A stretch of 64,000 nucleotides of DNA from JAFEDN01 sp965651935. GTDB taxonomy: Bacteria; Pseudomonadota; Gammaproteobacteria; Coxiellales; Coxiellaceae. The stretch is taken from positions 124,001 to 188,000 of the forward strand of contig CBFGTC010000002.1 of the NCBI GenBank assembly GCA_965651935.1, in the 5' to 3' direction. The position numbers and the translations under genes are program-made. Shown one piece after another: positions 54,638 through 63,525 of the stretch. The notes beneath the pieces were generated by a model. That model ran no database searches and was not told where the DNA came from. It saw only the letters and a program-made list of their open reading frames with translations. How positions within the stretch are numbered: the stretch's first letter is position 1; every line of letters starts with the position of its first letter.

Positions 54638-55318
54638 ATGCTGGAAACAATGATTCAATATTTTCCGACCATATTGTCCGGTTTAATCGTGACCTTGCAG
54701 TTGCTGGTTTGTTCTTTACTGATAGGATTGCTATTGTCGCTTGTCCTAAGCTTGCTGCATGAAATGCATTTCAAGATTTTAAGTATTCCGATTGATGCGT
54801 TTGTATTTTTTATCCGTGGCACGCCGTTATTAGTGCAAATTTTTATTATTTATTATGGCAGTGGTCAATGGATTTGGTTGCGCAGTACTATTTTTTGGGA
54901 ACTATTTCGACAACCTTTTGGTTGCGCGGCTTTGGCTCTGGCGATAAACACAGCGGCTTACACCACTGCATTATTGATCGGCGTGGTCCGCGGAATTCCT
55001 AAAGGGGAAATAGAGGCTTGCCAAGTTTTAGGGTTTTCTAAATGGCAAATGCAACGCCGAGTTATTTTTCCGCGGGCATGGCGTATGGCTTTGCCCGCTT
55101 ATTCTAATGAGGTGATTATGATCTTAAAAGGCACTTCATTGGCGAGCACGATTACGTTATTGGACTTAATGGGGGTGATGCGGCAATTGATTGGCCGGAC
55201 TTACCAGGTTTTGCCATTTTTTCTTATAGCTGGTATTTTATATTTATGTTTAAACGCGCTCATCATTGGGGTTTTTAAGTTTTTGGAGCGTAAATATCGA
55301 GTCCGGGCAGTACGTTAA
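54638..55318 (+). CDS. artM: Arginine ABC transporter permease ArtM
   Basis: A 226-residue partner permease. FFIRGTPLLVQIFIIYYG and the EAA loop GEIEACQVLGFSKWQMQRRV match ArtM/HisQ-type proteins. It starts one base after artQ and ends the operon; a long hairpin follows at 55364. Confidence 0.9.
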   Translation: MLETMIQYFPTILSGLIVTLQLLVCSLLIGLLLSLVLSLLHEMHFKILSIPIDAFVFFIRGTPLLVQIFIIYYGSGQWIWLRSTIFWELFRQPFGCAALALAINTAAYTTALLIGVVRGIPKGEIEACQVLGFSKWQMQRRVIFPRAWRMALPAYSNEVIMILKGTSLASTITLLDLMGVMRQLIGRTYQVLPFFLIAGILYLCLNALIIGVFKFLERKYRVRAVR

Positions 55319-55363
55319 GACTCATCGTTCAACCATTCGCGAATTTATAAATAAATATCGCTA

Positions 55364-55414
55364 TTGTCCATTTTTTCATCTTTCTCATAAGGGGCCAGAT
55401 GAAAAAATGGACAA
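55364..55414. terminator. Long perfect hairpin between artM and rne; member of a dispersed repeat
   Basis: An 18-bp perfect inverted repeat (55364-55381 with 55397-55414, loop of 15) carries the TGTCCATTTTTTC motif on one arm and its complement on the other. A and T runs within the arms would give a U-rich 3' arm in either direction, so it could terminate both convergent genes. The left arm sequence also occurs at 36316 and in part at 4771. Confidence 0.6.
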
Positions 55415-55432
55415 ATAACTTGGGAAAAATTC

Positions 55433-57700
55433 TTATCCTGTTTGAGAATTATTGTTGTTTTCGCTTTTCGTTTCCTTTTCCTTTTCTACCTGTGGGGTAT
55501 TTTGCTCTTGTTCTTGCGGTGGGGGTAAATCGGGTTTAGTCGTAATTTGCTGTAAAGGAACTTCGGATTTTTCCAAAGGAGAGGCGTATGTCGTTTGGGG
55601 AGCTTCGTGATAAACTGGCTGATGAGCTTCATGAAAATCTTCTACTATTACGGGAGCAGGCTGTTTTTCTAATTTTGCTTCAATTTTTTCTTCAACTTGA
55701 ATTTTAGGCGTTTCAGCAGTTTTAGGCGTTTGCGAGGTAAATGCCGGAGGGGTGACTTTGTGGGCGTTGCCTTGATTTTGACGCGGGCCACGAGTTCCGG
55801 CTTGATCTGGACTGGGTTGACGTCTTTGTCCGCGAGAAGATTCTCTGCGCGAAGGAGATTCCCCGCGGTTAGGATGGTCCTCACGGTGTCGGTGGCGTTG
55901 TTTATGCCGGGCTTGTCCATGTTGTTGAGTTTGTCCTTGTTGTGCTGGTTGACTGGTCACTTGAGCCGCAGCAGGCGTAATAGAAGGTGTCGGTATTGAG
56001 GTAACGGTTTTTTTCTCTTCTTCAGTCCCCACCATGGCTTCCCATAAACGTTTAATTAGGCCGCCGCTTTTTTTGCGAACGGGAGGAGGAACGTGAGTGC
56101 TGGTGGTTAAAAATTCTTTAATGGCCGGTTCAGTTGCTTTGGTGATGACTGATTTTTTACGGACCACTTGTCCACCGACTTTTTGCTGTAATTGTTTAAT
56201 GACTTCATAACTGACCGAGGAGCGATTTTTTTCTTTCACTTTTCGGATTTGATAGTGGGGAGAATGAAATTGTGGATTAGGAATAATCATGATATCTGCG
56301 TGCGATTGCTGTTCAATTTGCTGTATTTGTATGCGCTTTTCATTAATCAGATAGGTCGCCATATCAATAGGCAACATCACTTGCAGTTGCGCTTGGTCAT
56401 TTTTGGCGGTTTGTTCTTGAAGTAAATACAATATTGAATTGGCGAGGGATTCTACAGTGCGGATAGAGCCTTGGCCATCGCAGCGAGGGCAGGTGATACG
56501 GCTAGATCTTCGCAGAGATGAACCTAATCGCTGGCGAGACATTTCTAAGAGTCCAAAGCGGGAAATTCGTCCAATTTGAATGCGGGCGCGGTCTTGTTTT
56601 AAAGCATTTCGTAAACAATTCTCTACATCGCGTTGGTGAGAAGTTTGCAACATATCGATGAAATCGATCACGATTAATCCACCAATGTCTCGTATTCTTA
56701 ATTGACGGGCGATCTCTTCGGCGGCTTCAATGTTAGTGTTAAAGGCTGTTTCTTCTATATTGCTGCCTTTGGTGGCTCGGGAAGAGTTGATATCAATAGC
56801 GACTAAAGCTTCGCTGTGGTCAATTACTAAAGATCCGCCTGAAGGAAGTTGCACATCTCGTTGATAAGCATTTTCAATTTGTTCTTCAATATGGAATCGG
56901 CTAAACAGGGGGAGGTAACCGGTATATAATTGCAAACGTTCGGCAAAATCCGGTCGTACTTGCAAGACATAATGACGTGCTCTTTCATAGGCAGTGCTGT
57001 CATCTATGATCACTTCTTGCATATCTTGCCTCAAGTAATCACGGATTGCTCGAATAATGACATCGCTTTCTTGGTGTATTAAATAAGGGCCGGGGCGGGC
57101 GATGGCGGCTTGTTTAACTGCTTCCCAATAGCGCAGCAGTACATTCAGATCCCATTCTAACTCTTCCTTGGATCGTCCCACGCCCGCCGTGCGTATAATA
57201 AGGCCCATGCCTTCGGGGATTTGCAGTTGATTAAAAGCTTCTTTAAGGTGTTCGCGATCATCAGTTTCCACGCGCCGGGAAATTCCACCTGCTCGAGGAT
57301 TATTTGGCATTAAAACTAAATAAGAGCCAGCTAAACTAATAAAAGTGGTTAGCGCTGCGCCTTTGTTACCCCGCTCTTCTTTTTCAACTTGTACGACCAG
57401 TTCTTGTCCTAATTTTAATACGGACCGGATATCAATATTTTCTTCATTGGAGTCTGCGTCAGTGAGGAAATATTCTCGGGAAATTTCCTTTAGGGGGAGG
57501 AAGCCGTGGCGTTCTTCACCGTAATCGATGAAAACAGCATTTAAGCTGGGTTCTATGCTCCTAATACGGCCTTTGTAGATATTGGCTTTTTTTTGTACTA
57601 AATCGAAGCGTTCTATATCCAAATCGATCAATTGTAAGCCGTGGACAACGGCGACACGCAACGCATCCGATTGCGTGGCGTTAATCAGCATTCTCTTCAT
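55433..57700 (-). CDS. rne: Ribonuclease E
   Basis: A 755-residue endoribonuclease that starts mRNA decay and processes rRNA and tRNA. The catalytic half (about residues 1-510) begins MKRMLINATQSDALRVAVV, has the S1 region (GRIRSIEPSLNAVFIDYG), the DNase I-like metal site region (ALVAIDINSSRATKGSN, GLIVIDFIDM) and the Zn-link CPRCDGQG. The C-terminal part is Pro/Gln/Glu/Arg-rich and disordered, shorter than in E. coli, and would hold any degradosome-binding segments. It is divergent from rluC, a common gammaproteobacterial arrangement. Confidence 0.95.
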   Translation of the reverse strand: MKRMLINATQSDALRVAVVHGLQLIDLDIERFDLVQKKANIYKGRIRSIEPSLNAVFIDYGEERHGFLPLKEISREYFLTDADSNEENIDIRSVLKLGQELVVQVEKEERGNKGAALTTFISLAGSYLVLMPNNPRAGGISRRVETDDREHLKEAFNQLQIPEGMGLIIRTAGVGRSKEELEWDLNVLLRYWEAVKQAAIARPGPYLIHQESDVIIRAIRDYLRQDMQEVIIDDSTAYERARHYVLQVRPDFAERLQLYTGYLPLFSRFHIEEQIENAYQRDVQLPSGGSLVIDHSEALVAIDINSSRATKGSNIEETAFNTNIEAAEEIARQLRIRDIGGLIVIDFIDMLQTSHQRDVENCLRNALKQDRARIQIGRISRFGLLEMSRQRLGSSLRRSSRITCPRCDGQGSIRTVESLANSILYLLQEQTAKNDQAQLQVMLPIDMATYLINEKRIQIQQIEQQSHADIMIIPNPQFHSPHYQIRKVKEKNRSSVSYEVIKQLQQKVGGQVVRKKSVITKATEPAIKEFLTTSTHVPPPVRKKSGGLIKRLWEAMVGTEEEKKTVTSIPTPSITPAAAQVTSQPAQQGQTQQHGQARHKQRHRHREDHPNRGESPSRRESSRGQRRQPSPDQAGTRGPRQNQGNAHKVTPPAFTSQTPKTAETPKIQVEEKIEAKLEKQPAPVIVEDFHEAHQPVYHEAPQTTYASPLEKSEVPLQQITTKPDLPPPQEQEQNTPQVEKEKETKSENNNNSQTG

Positions 57701-57929
57701 TCTGCAACCTTTAATCAGCGCTTGGGGCTATTATGGGATAAGCCTTAAGCGCTTCGTTAGTTAGATTTTTCCTAAAGTCTGTGTAAAAGACTCTTGTGAT
57801 GGAATAATCCTAATGTTAATTCCTGCCAGCACTGGGGGCTGGAGCCTGAAAATTGGTATAATTTTGCATCTAATTTTGTTAATATGCTTTCGAAAATATA
57901 ACATTTTTCCTCTTTATAGGCAAATTATT

Positions 57930-58844
57930 ATGGTGAGAACAGTTTTAGTGCAATCCGAAGAGGTAGGTCAACGGATAGATAACTTTATTTTCAAACACTT
58001 AAAGAATGTTCCTAAGGTAAGGGTTTACCGTGCATTTCGTCACGGCGAAGTCAGAGTAAACAAAGGCAGGGTTAAACCGGATTATCGGGTGAAATTAAAC
58101 GATGAAATCCGCATCCCTCCCTTGCAAGTGATTCGCACCGGTGTAGCATTAGTCGTAAGGGAGGAAGTCGCGTTTGCTATTCGTAAGAGCATTATTTACG
58201 AAGACGAGGGTTTAATTGTGCTCGATAAACCCCCAGGCATGCCAGTCCATGGTGGCTCGGGTATACGCGGCGGCGTTATTGAACTTTTGCGCTTGGCGCG
58301 GCCTGAGCTACGATTTTTAGAATTAATACATCGCTTGGACCGTGAAACTTCGGGTTGTTTATTATTGGCCAAAAAACGTAAAATACTTTTAGCTTGGCAT
58401 GATTATTTAACTCGCCGTTTAGTTCAAAAGCAGTATATCACCTTAGTAAAAGGCGCGTGGCAAGGCGGTAGGCGAAGCGTGAACGTACCTTTAATTAAAA
58501 ATGTATTGAGCAGTGGGGAGCGCATCGTCAAAGTTGGGGAGGAAGGCAAGCCGGCTTTGACTATTTTTAACCCAATCAAAGTGTTTCGCCATTTTAGTTT
58601 AATTGAGGCATGTCCACAAACTGGAAGAACGCATCAAATTCGGGTACATTTACAATCTTTGGGTTATCCCATTGCGGGGGATCAGAAATACGGTGACGCG
58701 GAGTTCAATAAATCTATGAAAGGTCAGGGCCTTAAGCGATTATTTTTACATTCTGCTTCAATTTGCTCCCCTGATTTTGGTTTATGCGTCTCCCTGGCTC
58801 CAGATCTCAAAGAATTTTTGAACAGAGCAAATCTTGAATTTTGA
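57930..58844 (+). CDS. rluC: 23S rRNA pseudouridine synthase of the RluC/RluD type
   Basis: A 304-residue enzyme from the ATG at 57930. The S4 RNA-binding domain comes first (RIDNFIFKHLKNVPKVRVYR), then the synthase domain with the catalytic Asp in LIHRLDRETSGCLLLAKK and LIEACPQTGRTHQIRVHLQS. RluC modifies positions 955, 2504 and 2580 of 23S rRNA. In-frame upstream sequence from 57813 would add an unlikely hydrophobic stretch. Placement next to rne supports RluC rather than RluD. Confidence 0.9.
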   Translation: MVRTVLVQSEEVGQRIDNFIFKHLKNVPKVRVYRAFRHGEVRVNKGRVKPDYRVKLNDEIRIPPLQVIRTGVALVVREEVAFAIRKSIIYEDEGLIVLDKPPGMPVHGGSGIRGGVIELLRLARPELRFLELIHRLDRETSGCLLLAKKRKILLAWHDYLTRRLVQKQYITLVKGAWQGGRRSVNVPLIKNVLSSGERIVKVGEEGKPALTIFNPIKVFRHFSLIEACPQTGRTHQIRVHLQSLGYPIAGDQKYGDAEFNKSMKGQGLKRLFLHSASICSPDFGLCVSLAPDLKEFLNRANLEF

Positions 58845-58905
58845 ATTCATTATAATCAGTAAGTATTTGACTCCGTTGGTGAGAATGATATGATTACTGT
58901 TTCGA

Positions 58906-58995
58906 GGAGAGATGGCCGAGTGGCTGAAGGCGCTCCCCTGCTAAGGGAGTATGGGGTCTAAAGCCCCATCGAGGGTTCGAATCCCTCTCTCTCCG
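58906..58995 (+). tRNA. tRNA-Ser (anticodon GCU)
   Basis: A 90-base cloverleaf with a long variable arm (TATGGGGTCTAAAGCCCCA), as expected for serine. The acceptor stem is GGAGAGA with TCTCTCC, and the discriminator is G58995. The anticodon loop CTGCTAA gives GCU. The 3' CCA is not encoded. Reads AGC and AGU codons. Confidence 0.93.
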
Positions 58996-59035
58996 TTGAG
59001 AAATTTTTTTGTCAATCTTGAAGCGATTTCATTAC

Positions 59036-59109
59036 GCGCCCGTAGCTCAGTTGGATAGAGCACCAGGCTACGAACTTGGGGGTCGGGAGTTCGAATCTCT
59101 CCGGGCGCG
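59036..59109 (+). tRNA. tRNA-Arg (anticodon ACG)
   Basis: A 74-base cloverleaf with acceptor GCGCCCG/CGGGCGC and discriminator G. The anticodon loop CTACGAA gives ACG, which TadA (encoded at 7925-8413) should convert to ICG to read CGU, CGC and CGA. CCA is not encoded (CTA follows). It is almost identical to the next tRNA outside the anticodon arm. Confidence 0.93.
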
Positions 59110-59161
59110 CTAATTTTCCGATCCATGGCGAATATTCCTCATGGTTTTTTGATTCCTGTTT

Positions 59162-59238
59162 GCGCCCGTAGCTCAGTTGGATAGAGTTCCTGGCTTCGAA
59201 CCAGGCGGTCGGGAGTTCGAGTCTCTCCGGGCGCGCCA
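59162..59238 (+). tRNA. tRNA-Arg (anticodon UCG)
   Basis: A 77-base gene including an encoded CCA. The acceptor, D-loop and T-arm match the upstream tRNA-Arg, while the anticodon stem is rebuilt (CCTGG/CCAGG) and the loop CTTCGAA gives UCG, for CGA and CGG codons. This looks like a local tandem duplication followed by anticodon change. The D-stem closes with a G-U pair. Confidence 0.88.
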
Positions 59239-59316
59239 ATAAATAAGTCTTCCCCAGATTGTTATCCTTGATTTGTGTAATGTGCTAATATCAGTGCTTT
59301 ATAAGGAGGTAATAAC

Positions 59317-60009
59317 ATGACAGTGTTTTCGGATAAAATACGCTCACAAGAACTGCCTTTAAGCACAGTTATTAGCGAACGTCGCGCAACCCCCAATTTT
59401 GATGGTTCAGCAGTGCCGGATGATATTTTGGCAGCCATAATTAAGGCCGGTATGGAATCTCCCAGCGGATACAATCTCCAACCTTGGCGTTTTATAGTCG
59501 TTAGAAACCTAGAGCAAAAGCGCCACTTGCGTCTGGCCGCCATGAACCAGCCCAAAGTAGAAGAAGCGGAAGCAGTGATTGTGTGTTGCGGTGATTTGAA
59601 CGCCCCCCGCGGAGAAATTTTAGATAAAGTATTAAATGAATCAGCCCGGCATGGATTTACGGATGCACAAAATCAAAAAGTCAAAGAAATAATTGATAAA
59701 AATTTCAACCAACCTCCAGGTAATGCCATGGGAATTGCACCGGATTATGCCGTTTGGGTTAACCGCCATTCGATGATTGCTTTCACCACCATGATGTGGA
59801 TGGCGGAAGTGTTAGGCTATGATACCGCCCCTATGGAAGGATTTTACGAAGACAAAGTGAAAGCTGTCCTTCAAATTCCTCCCAACGTCCGAGTGGTTGC
59901 GCTGTTGGGGATAGGCAAAAGAAAAGGACCGGATAAACCTTATGCAGGCCGCCATAAAACCAGTGATATTTGCTTTAGTGAAAGATGGGGAAGTAGCTTC
60001 TCCACATAA
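59317..60009 (+). CDS. Nitroreductase-family FMN oxidoreductase
   Basis: A 230-residue nitroreductase-like protein. ISERRATPNFDGS, AGMESPSGYNLQPWRFIVV and the C-terminal VVALLGIGKRKGPDKP follow the family pattern for FMN binding. Members reduce nitro-aromatics, quinones or flavins with NAD(P)H. A strong AAGGAGGT lies before the ATG. No operon partner. The physiological substrate is unknown. Confidence 0.85.
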   Translation: MTVFSDKIRSQELPLSTVISERRATPNFDGSAVPDDILAAIIKAGMESPSGYNLQPWRFIVVRNLEQKRHLRLAAMNQPKVEEAEAVIVCCGDLNAPRGEILDKVLNESARHGFTDAQNQKVKEIIDKNFNQPPGNAMGIAPDYAVWVNRHSMIAFTTMMWMAEVLGYDTAPMEGFYEDKVKAVLQIPPNVRVVALLGIGKRKGPDKPYAGRHKTSDICFSERWGSSFST

Positions 60010-60145
60010 AAATTAATTCAAGACAAAAACATAATGTCAGAAGACAATAAAAAATCGAACAACTTTTATTGAAGGTTACTAAGCAGTTTTTAAGAGAACT
60101 TAAATCTGAACAAGCTTTCTCCCACGTGGAGAACAAACTTTAGAT

Positions 60146-61402
60146 TTAATCAGCGCCGAGGTGGTTAGGTATTAAGTTACTGATAGCGCTATAAGTAATA
60201 ATAAAGATAAAAGGTAAAAGCGTCCAGCCTGGACCACCGATAAAATGCCAAATGGAATGCTGCACGGGTTGTAGACGCAAATTGACGCCTAACTCCATAA
60301 TGATAACGCCAAGTGCTACCGGCCAACGTTTAACATAGGCTATGGGGAATAGTAACATCACTGCCGCGATGAGATTGACGTTGAGCATTAAAATGAGGTG
60401 GCGTAAAGTATTTTGCGGTGAAAACGCTAATATACATACCCAAAGACTGTACCATTCTATTTGAGTAATAAAAATTTCATCTGATTGATGATGCCGTAAT
60501 ATATCAATTCCTTTGAATCGAAACATTTGTAAAAAAAATAAAAAAACTAAGGTAAGGATAACGCCAAGGGTTAAGTATAAAAAGAAGATAGCCCATTTCA
60601 TTTCTAAAAAAATGCGAGTCAAACCACTAGTGATAGTAATATTTCTATACCAGGTGACATTAGGGACTTTGGCTAATTTTCCAATCTCTGCCACCGAGTC
60701 ATGCATAGCAAAAATGCCTTTTAATGCAATTTGCAAATAAAGCCAATTGGTTTTCCAGCCTAGAATAATAGTGGGTAAAATAGCTAAGATTACTGTTCCT
60801 AAGGATAAACTGATGACGGTTTGCCACCGTCTTTTTAAACACAAAAAAGGTAAAAATAATAAGGCGTAATATTTGATATTAATGCTGGCCGCGAATAAAA
60901 GCCCTGCCAGCCAAGGACGTTTATCAAGCCAATATAACCCCAAGGATAGAAAAAATAATATCAATAAATCAGTTTGTCCTAATAAAATTTCCCATCGCAA
61001 CGCGTTATAAGACAGTATAATCGTAAAGCTGCAAACCGCTAAAACTTGTATTACAGTCAATTCTATTCTGAAGCCTTGGGTGATGATTTTAAGTCCGATA
61101 TTTAAACTTAATAAAAGTAGCAAGAGATTCATCGTCATCCAAAAGCTGGAAGCGTGTAGGTAAGATAAATTTCCTAAAGGGCTTATCAAAAAGGCAAAAA
61201 AGGGAGGATAGATATATCCGCCTTCACCCGTGCTGTAAATATTGTGGTGGGCTAAGATGGCTTGCGCAGCCATGTAGAAATGCCGAAAATCAGGGGAAAT
61301 GGGGTGGTAAATGGTTAATGACATGCTTCCCCAAGCAATATAAATTAAGATCGCTAGGGCTAAAATCACTAATGGGATATCTCTTAAAAGAGGCAATTTC
61401 AT
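60146..61402 (-). CDS. GT87/DUF2029-type polytopic membrane protein
   Basis: A 418-residue protein with about ten hydrophobic segments. The pattern SPDFRHFYMAAQAILAHHNI, then YIYPPFFAFLISPLG, and later LLFAASINIKYYALLFLPFL is that of the GT87/DUF2029 group of polyprenyl-phosphate sugar-dependent mannosyltransferase-like GT-C proteins. It would act at the inner membrane with its catalytic loop outside. A related, interrupted gene lies in divergent orientation at 61662. Confidence 0.7.
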   Translation of the reverse strand: MKLPLLRDIPLVILALAILIYIAWGSMSLTIYHPISPDFRHFYMAAQAILAHHNIYSTGEGGYIYPPFFAFLISPLGNLSYLHASSFWMTMNLLLLLLSLNIGLKIITQGFRIELTVIQVLAVCSFTIILSYNALRWEILLGQTDLLILFFLSLGLYWLDKRPWLAGLLFAASINIKYYALLFLPFLCLKRRWQTVISLSLGTVILAILPTIILGWKTNWLYLQIALKGIFAMHDSVAEIGKLAKVPNVTWYRNITITSGLTRIFLEMKWAIFFLYLTLGVILTLVFLFFLQMFRFKGIDILRHHQSDEIFITQIEWYSLWVCILAFSPQNTLRHLILMLNVNLIAAVMLLFPIAYVKRWPVALGVIIMELGVNLRLQPVQHSIWHFIGGPGWTLLPFIFIITYSAISNLIPNHLGAD

Positions 61403-61661
61403 TGCAAAATTATAATATTGTTGAAAGATTTCGCCAAGAAATATGCTGTAAAACTGTCAATAAATAATGTATATAATATATTTTTTATTAAAGTGGAGTA
61501 TCATGATTATCTATTTTGGCTATGAGTGACAGCCAAGCTGTTCTGTTGGTTTGGACGTAAGATCGTTCACTGATTGACAGGTTCAATATTTTCAGTATAT
61601 TTTTGCTAACCATACTAGTTAGACGGTCTAAATTGTCCTCATTAAAAAATTTGAGTTAATC

Positions 61662-61964
61662 GTGCTAAAAATCTCTCATCTTAATTACAATATCATTCGT
61701 TTTTTGTCTAATTTAGAACAAAGTAAAATTATCTACGGGTTATTGGCGTTATTATTCGCTGCTTTAATTCCCTTTGCTTGGTATGTCATTCAATTTCGTG
61801 GTTTGGATTTTTATGCCTATTTTTTGGCAGCCAAAGGTCTGCATCAAGGTACCCGTTTTTACTTAGAGCTAATGTACGGTTCGACTTATTATTATCCACC
61901 TCTAACCGCGCAAATTTTGGCCCCGTTGAGTATTTTTCCAGGTAAATGGGTATTTTCACTCTGA
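61662..61964 (+). CDS. GT87/DUF2029-type membrane protein, N-terminal part (ends at in-frame TGA)
   Basis: One hundred residues from a GTG start. FRGLDFYAYFLAAKGLHQGT and YYYPPLTAQILAPL correspond to the start of the divergent 60146-61402 protein. The frame stops at TGA 61962-61964, then remains open for 24 codons (LILSICAVILSVYLLGGKTR and on) to the next entry in the same frame. The whole is probably a pseudogene with one nonsense change. Confidence 0.6.
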   Translation: MLKISHLNYNIIRFLSNLEQSKIIYGLLALLFAALIPFAWYVIQFRGLDFYAYFLAAKGLHQGTRFYLELMYGSTYYYPPLTAQILAPLSIFPGKWVFSL

Positions 61965-62036
61965 TTAATTTTATCTATTTGTGCAGTTATCTTATCTGTT
62001 TATTTATTAGGCGGAAAAACGCGTTTCTTCACCAAT

Positions 62037-62879
62037 TTGATCATTAGCTTTGGCTTTTTTCCTGTAGCAGATATGCTTTATACCGGCCAAGTAGAGTCTT
62101 TTATGTTATTGGCGTTAAGCTTCACTTTTTTTACCACTTTACGAAATCGTTCAATAGGAGCAGGGGTGGGGTTAGGAGTAGCTATCCTGTTAAAAGTCGT
62201 TCCCTTGGCTCATTTTTGTTATTTCCTTTGGAGGAAAAGATTTAAAATTATTTTAAGTGCTATTTTGACATTAATTATTTTATGTGCAAGCAGCCTACCT
62301 TTTATCGGTTGGCAAGGATGGATGGATTTTTTTCACGTCGCTTCTTATTATGCCAATCCGTCTTCTATGCATGGGGTTAATTTTGAGCAGCTCATCAATA
62401 GCGGCGCCAATCAATCAATTAGTGGTGTTATTGCCCGTTTTTTCCCGCAGGATGCCATTTCCATACCCATCTGGCGCATATCTGTCATAGGGTTTTTTAT
62501 CGCCACGGCAATCATCCTCTGGAAGCAGCGCGGAGAATTTGTGCGTGTGTTTGATTTGGAATTTAGTTTAGTAATAATCACCATCAATTTGATTATGCCT
62601 TATACGTGGTATCATCAATTTACATTATTGATCATCCCTATTTTGGTCATTCTCAAAAGAGCTGAAAACGACAAGTTTTTGCAAAAAAATTTATGGCTGT
62701 TATTTGTAGGTTACATTTTGACTGACTTACAATTAATTTATTGGCATTATGTACAAAACAATTTTTTACTCTCAACCCCGTTTTTCTTTGCTTTAATGAT
62801 GTGGTTAATTTTAGCAAAACAAATTTGGTGTGGAAATTATTCCAACAATTATTCCGCGATTGCATCGCGGAATAATTGA
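62037..62879 (+). CDS. GT87/DUF2029-type membrane protein, C-terminal part
   Basis: This 280-codon frame continues the previous one in phase after the TGA at 61962. GQVESFMLLALSF, GLGVAILLKVVPLAHFCYFL and PYTWYHQFTLLIIPIL match the later helices of the family. Its apparent TTG start has no ribosome-binding site. Without the stop, the protein would have about 405 residues, close to its 418-residue paralogue. The last codons overlap a perfect inverted repeat. Confidence 0.55.
   Translation: MIISFGFFPVADMLYTGQVESFMLLALSFTFFTTLRNRSIGAGVGLGVAILLKVVPLAHFCYFLWRKRFKIILSAILTLIILCASSLPFIGWQGWMDFFHVASYYANPSSMHGVNFEQLINSGANQSISGVIARFFPQDAISIPIWRISVIGFFIATAIILWKQRGEFVRVFDLEFSLVIITINLIMPYTWYHQFTLLIIPILVILKRAENDKFLQKNLWLLFVGYILTDLQLIYWHYVQNNFLLSTPFFFALMMWLILAKQIWCGNYSNNYSAIASRNN
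62846..62878. terminator. Perfect 15-bp inverted repeat at the junction of convergent genes
   Basis: CAATTATTCCGCGAT (62846-62860) and ATCGCGGAATAATTG (62864-62878) form a stem with a 3-base loop. It covers the last codons of the GT87-type gene and lies before the stop of the convergent cupredoxin gene, so it may end transcription from both sides. Confidence 0.6.
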
Positions 62880-62895
62880 TAAATACATAGTGGAC

Positions 62896-63246
62896 TTATT
62901 GGACTGACACATTCCCTTTCATGTAAGGATGTTTTTTACAATAGTAATGAAACTCTCCTCGATGATTAAATTGATGTTTATAGGTTTGGCCTTGTCTTAA
63001 TACATGGGAACTAAATCCGTTGCCCGTGACTGTATGAGGAGCTGGGTCGTCGTTTACCCAAGTCACGGTTTCACCCTTTTGCACCGCTATGTTTTTAGGG
63101 ATGAAACTATTATTCGAGATATGGACTAAATTTGGGTTAATAGATTGATTATCGCCAGGATAGGGAGGTGGGTAAGGCATAGGGCCTGCGCAGCCAACTA
63201 ATACCAAAGTAGGGACTATCAAAGTAGTCAAAGCCCAATTTTTCAT
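62896..63246 (-). CDS. Cupredoxin-domain lipoprotein
   Basis: A 116-residue exported protein. The lipobox LVLVGCAG places a lipidated Cys at residue 19, followed by a Pro-rich linker (PMPYPPPYPGD). The cupredoxin domain has GETVTWVNDDPAPHTV and HYYCKKHPYMKGNVSV, so all type 1 copper ligands (His, Cys, His, Met) are present. It resembles plastocyanin/amicyanin-like proteins and could carry electrons or copper in the periplasm. The partner is unknown. Confidence 0.85.
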   Translation of the reverse strand: MKNWALTTLIVPTLVLVGCAGPMPYPPPYPGDNQSINPNLVHISNNSFIPKNIAVQKGETVTWVNDDPAPHTVTGNGFSSHVLRQGQTYKHQFNHRGEFHYYCKKHPYMKGNVSVQ

Positions 63247-63395
63247 AGATACTCCTTTATCTAAATTAAATTAAAGTGGGGACAAGAGAGAACAAATTTT
63301 ATTTAAACATGAAAGCATTTCAGCCGTCAAGGTTTAAAATGGCGGTAGCAATAAACTTGTAAAAGATCTCCGTTTATAAAAAACTATGAAATTCT

Positions 63396-63414
63396 TCCTT
63401 ACGCGATGGGGGAT
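63396..63414. repeat. 19-bp motif, inverted copy of 43089-43107
   Basis: TCCTTACGCGATGGGGGAT is the exact reverse complement of 43089-43107, in the intergenic region between the cupredoxin and F-box genes. No hairpin accompanies this copy. Confidence 0.6.
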
Positions 63415-63525
63415 TCTTAAATAATAGATTTGATTTAAACTTCATCAATATGTTAAATTCTATGACTGAATTAAAACTCATTAACGGGATTTCCATTTAA
63501 TAAAAAGGGAAAAGTTGTAATTCTT

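Noticed and set aside
58941..59239. Minus-strand frames with protein-like text over the tRNA cluster
   Set aside because: They are antisense readings of the tRNA-Ser and tRNA-Arg genes (the well-known spurious IRTPDP/RPERLELP type) and have no coding support.
61962..61964. TGA read as tryptophan or selenocysteine in the GT87-type gene
   Set aside because: TGA ends ppa, the Mip-like gene and others in the window, the paralogue gives no reason for selenocysteine there, and no SECIS-like hairpin is evident just downstream.
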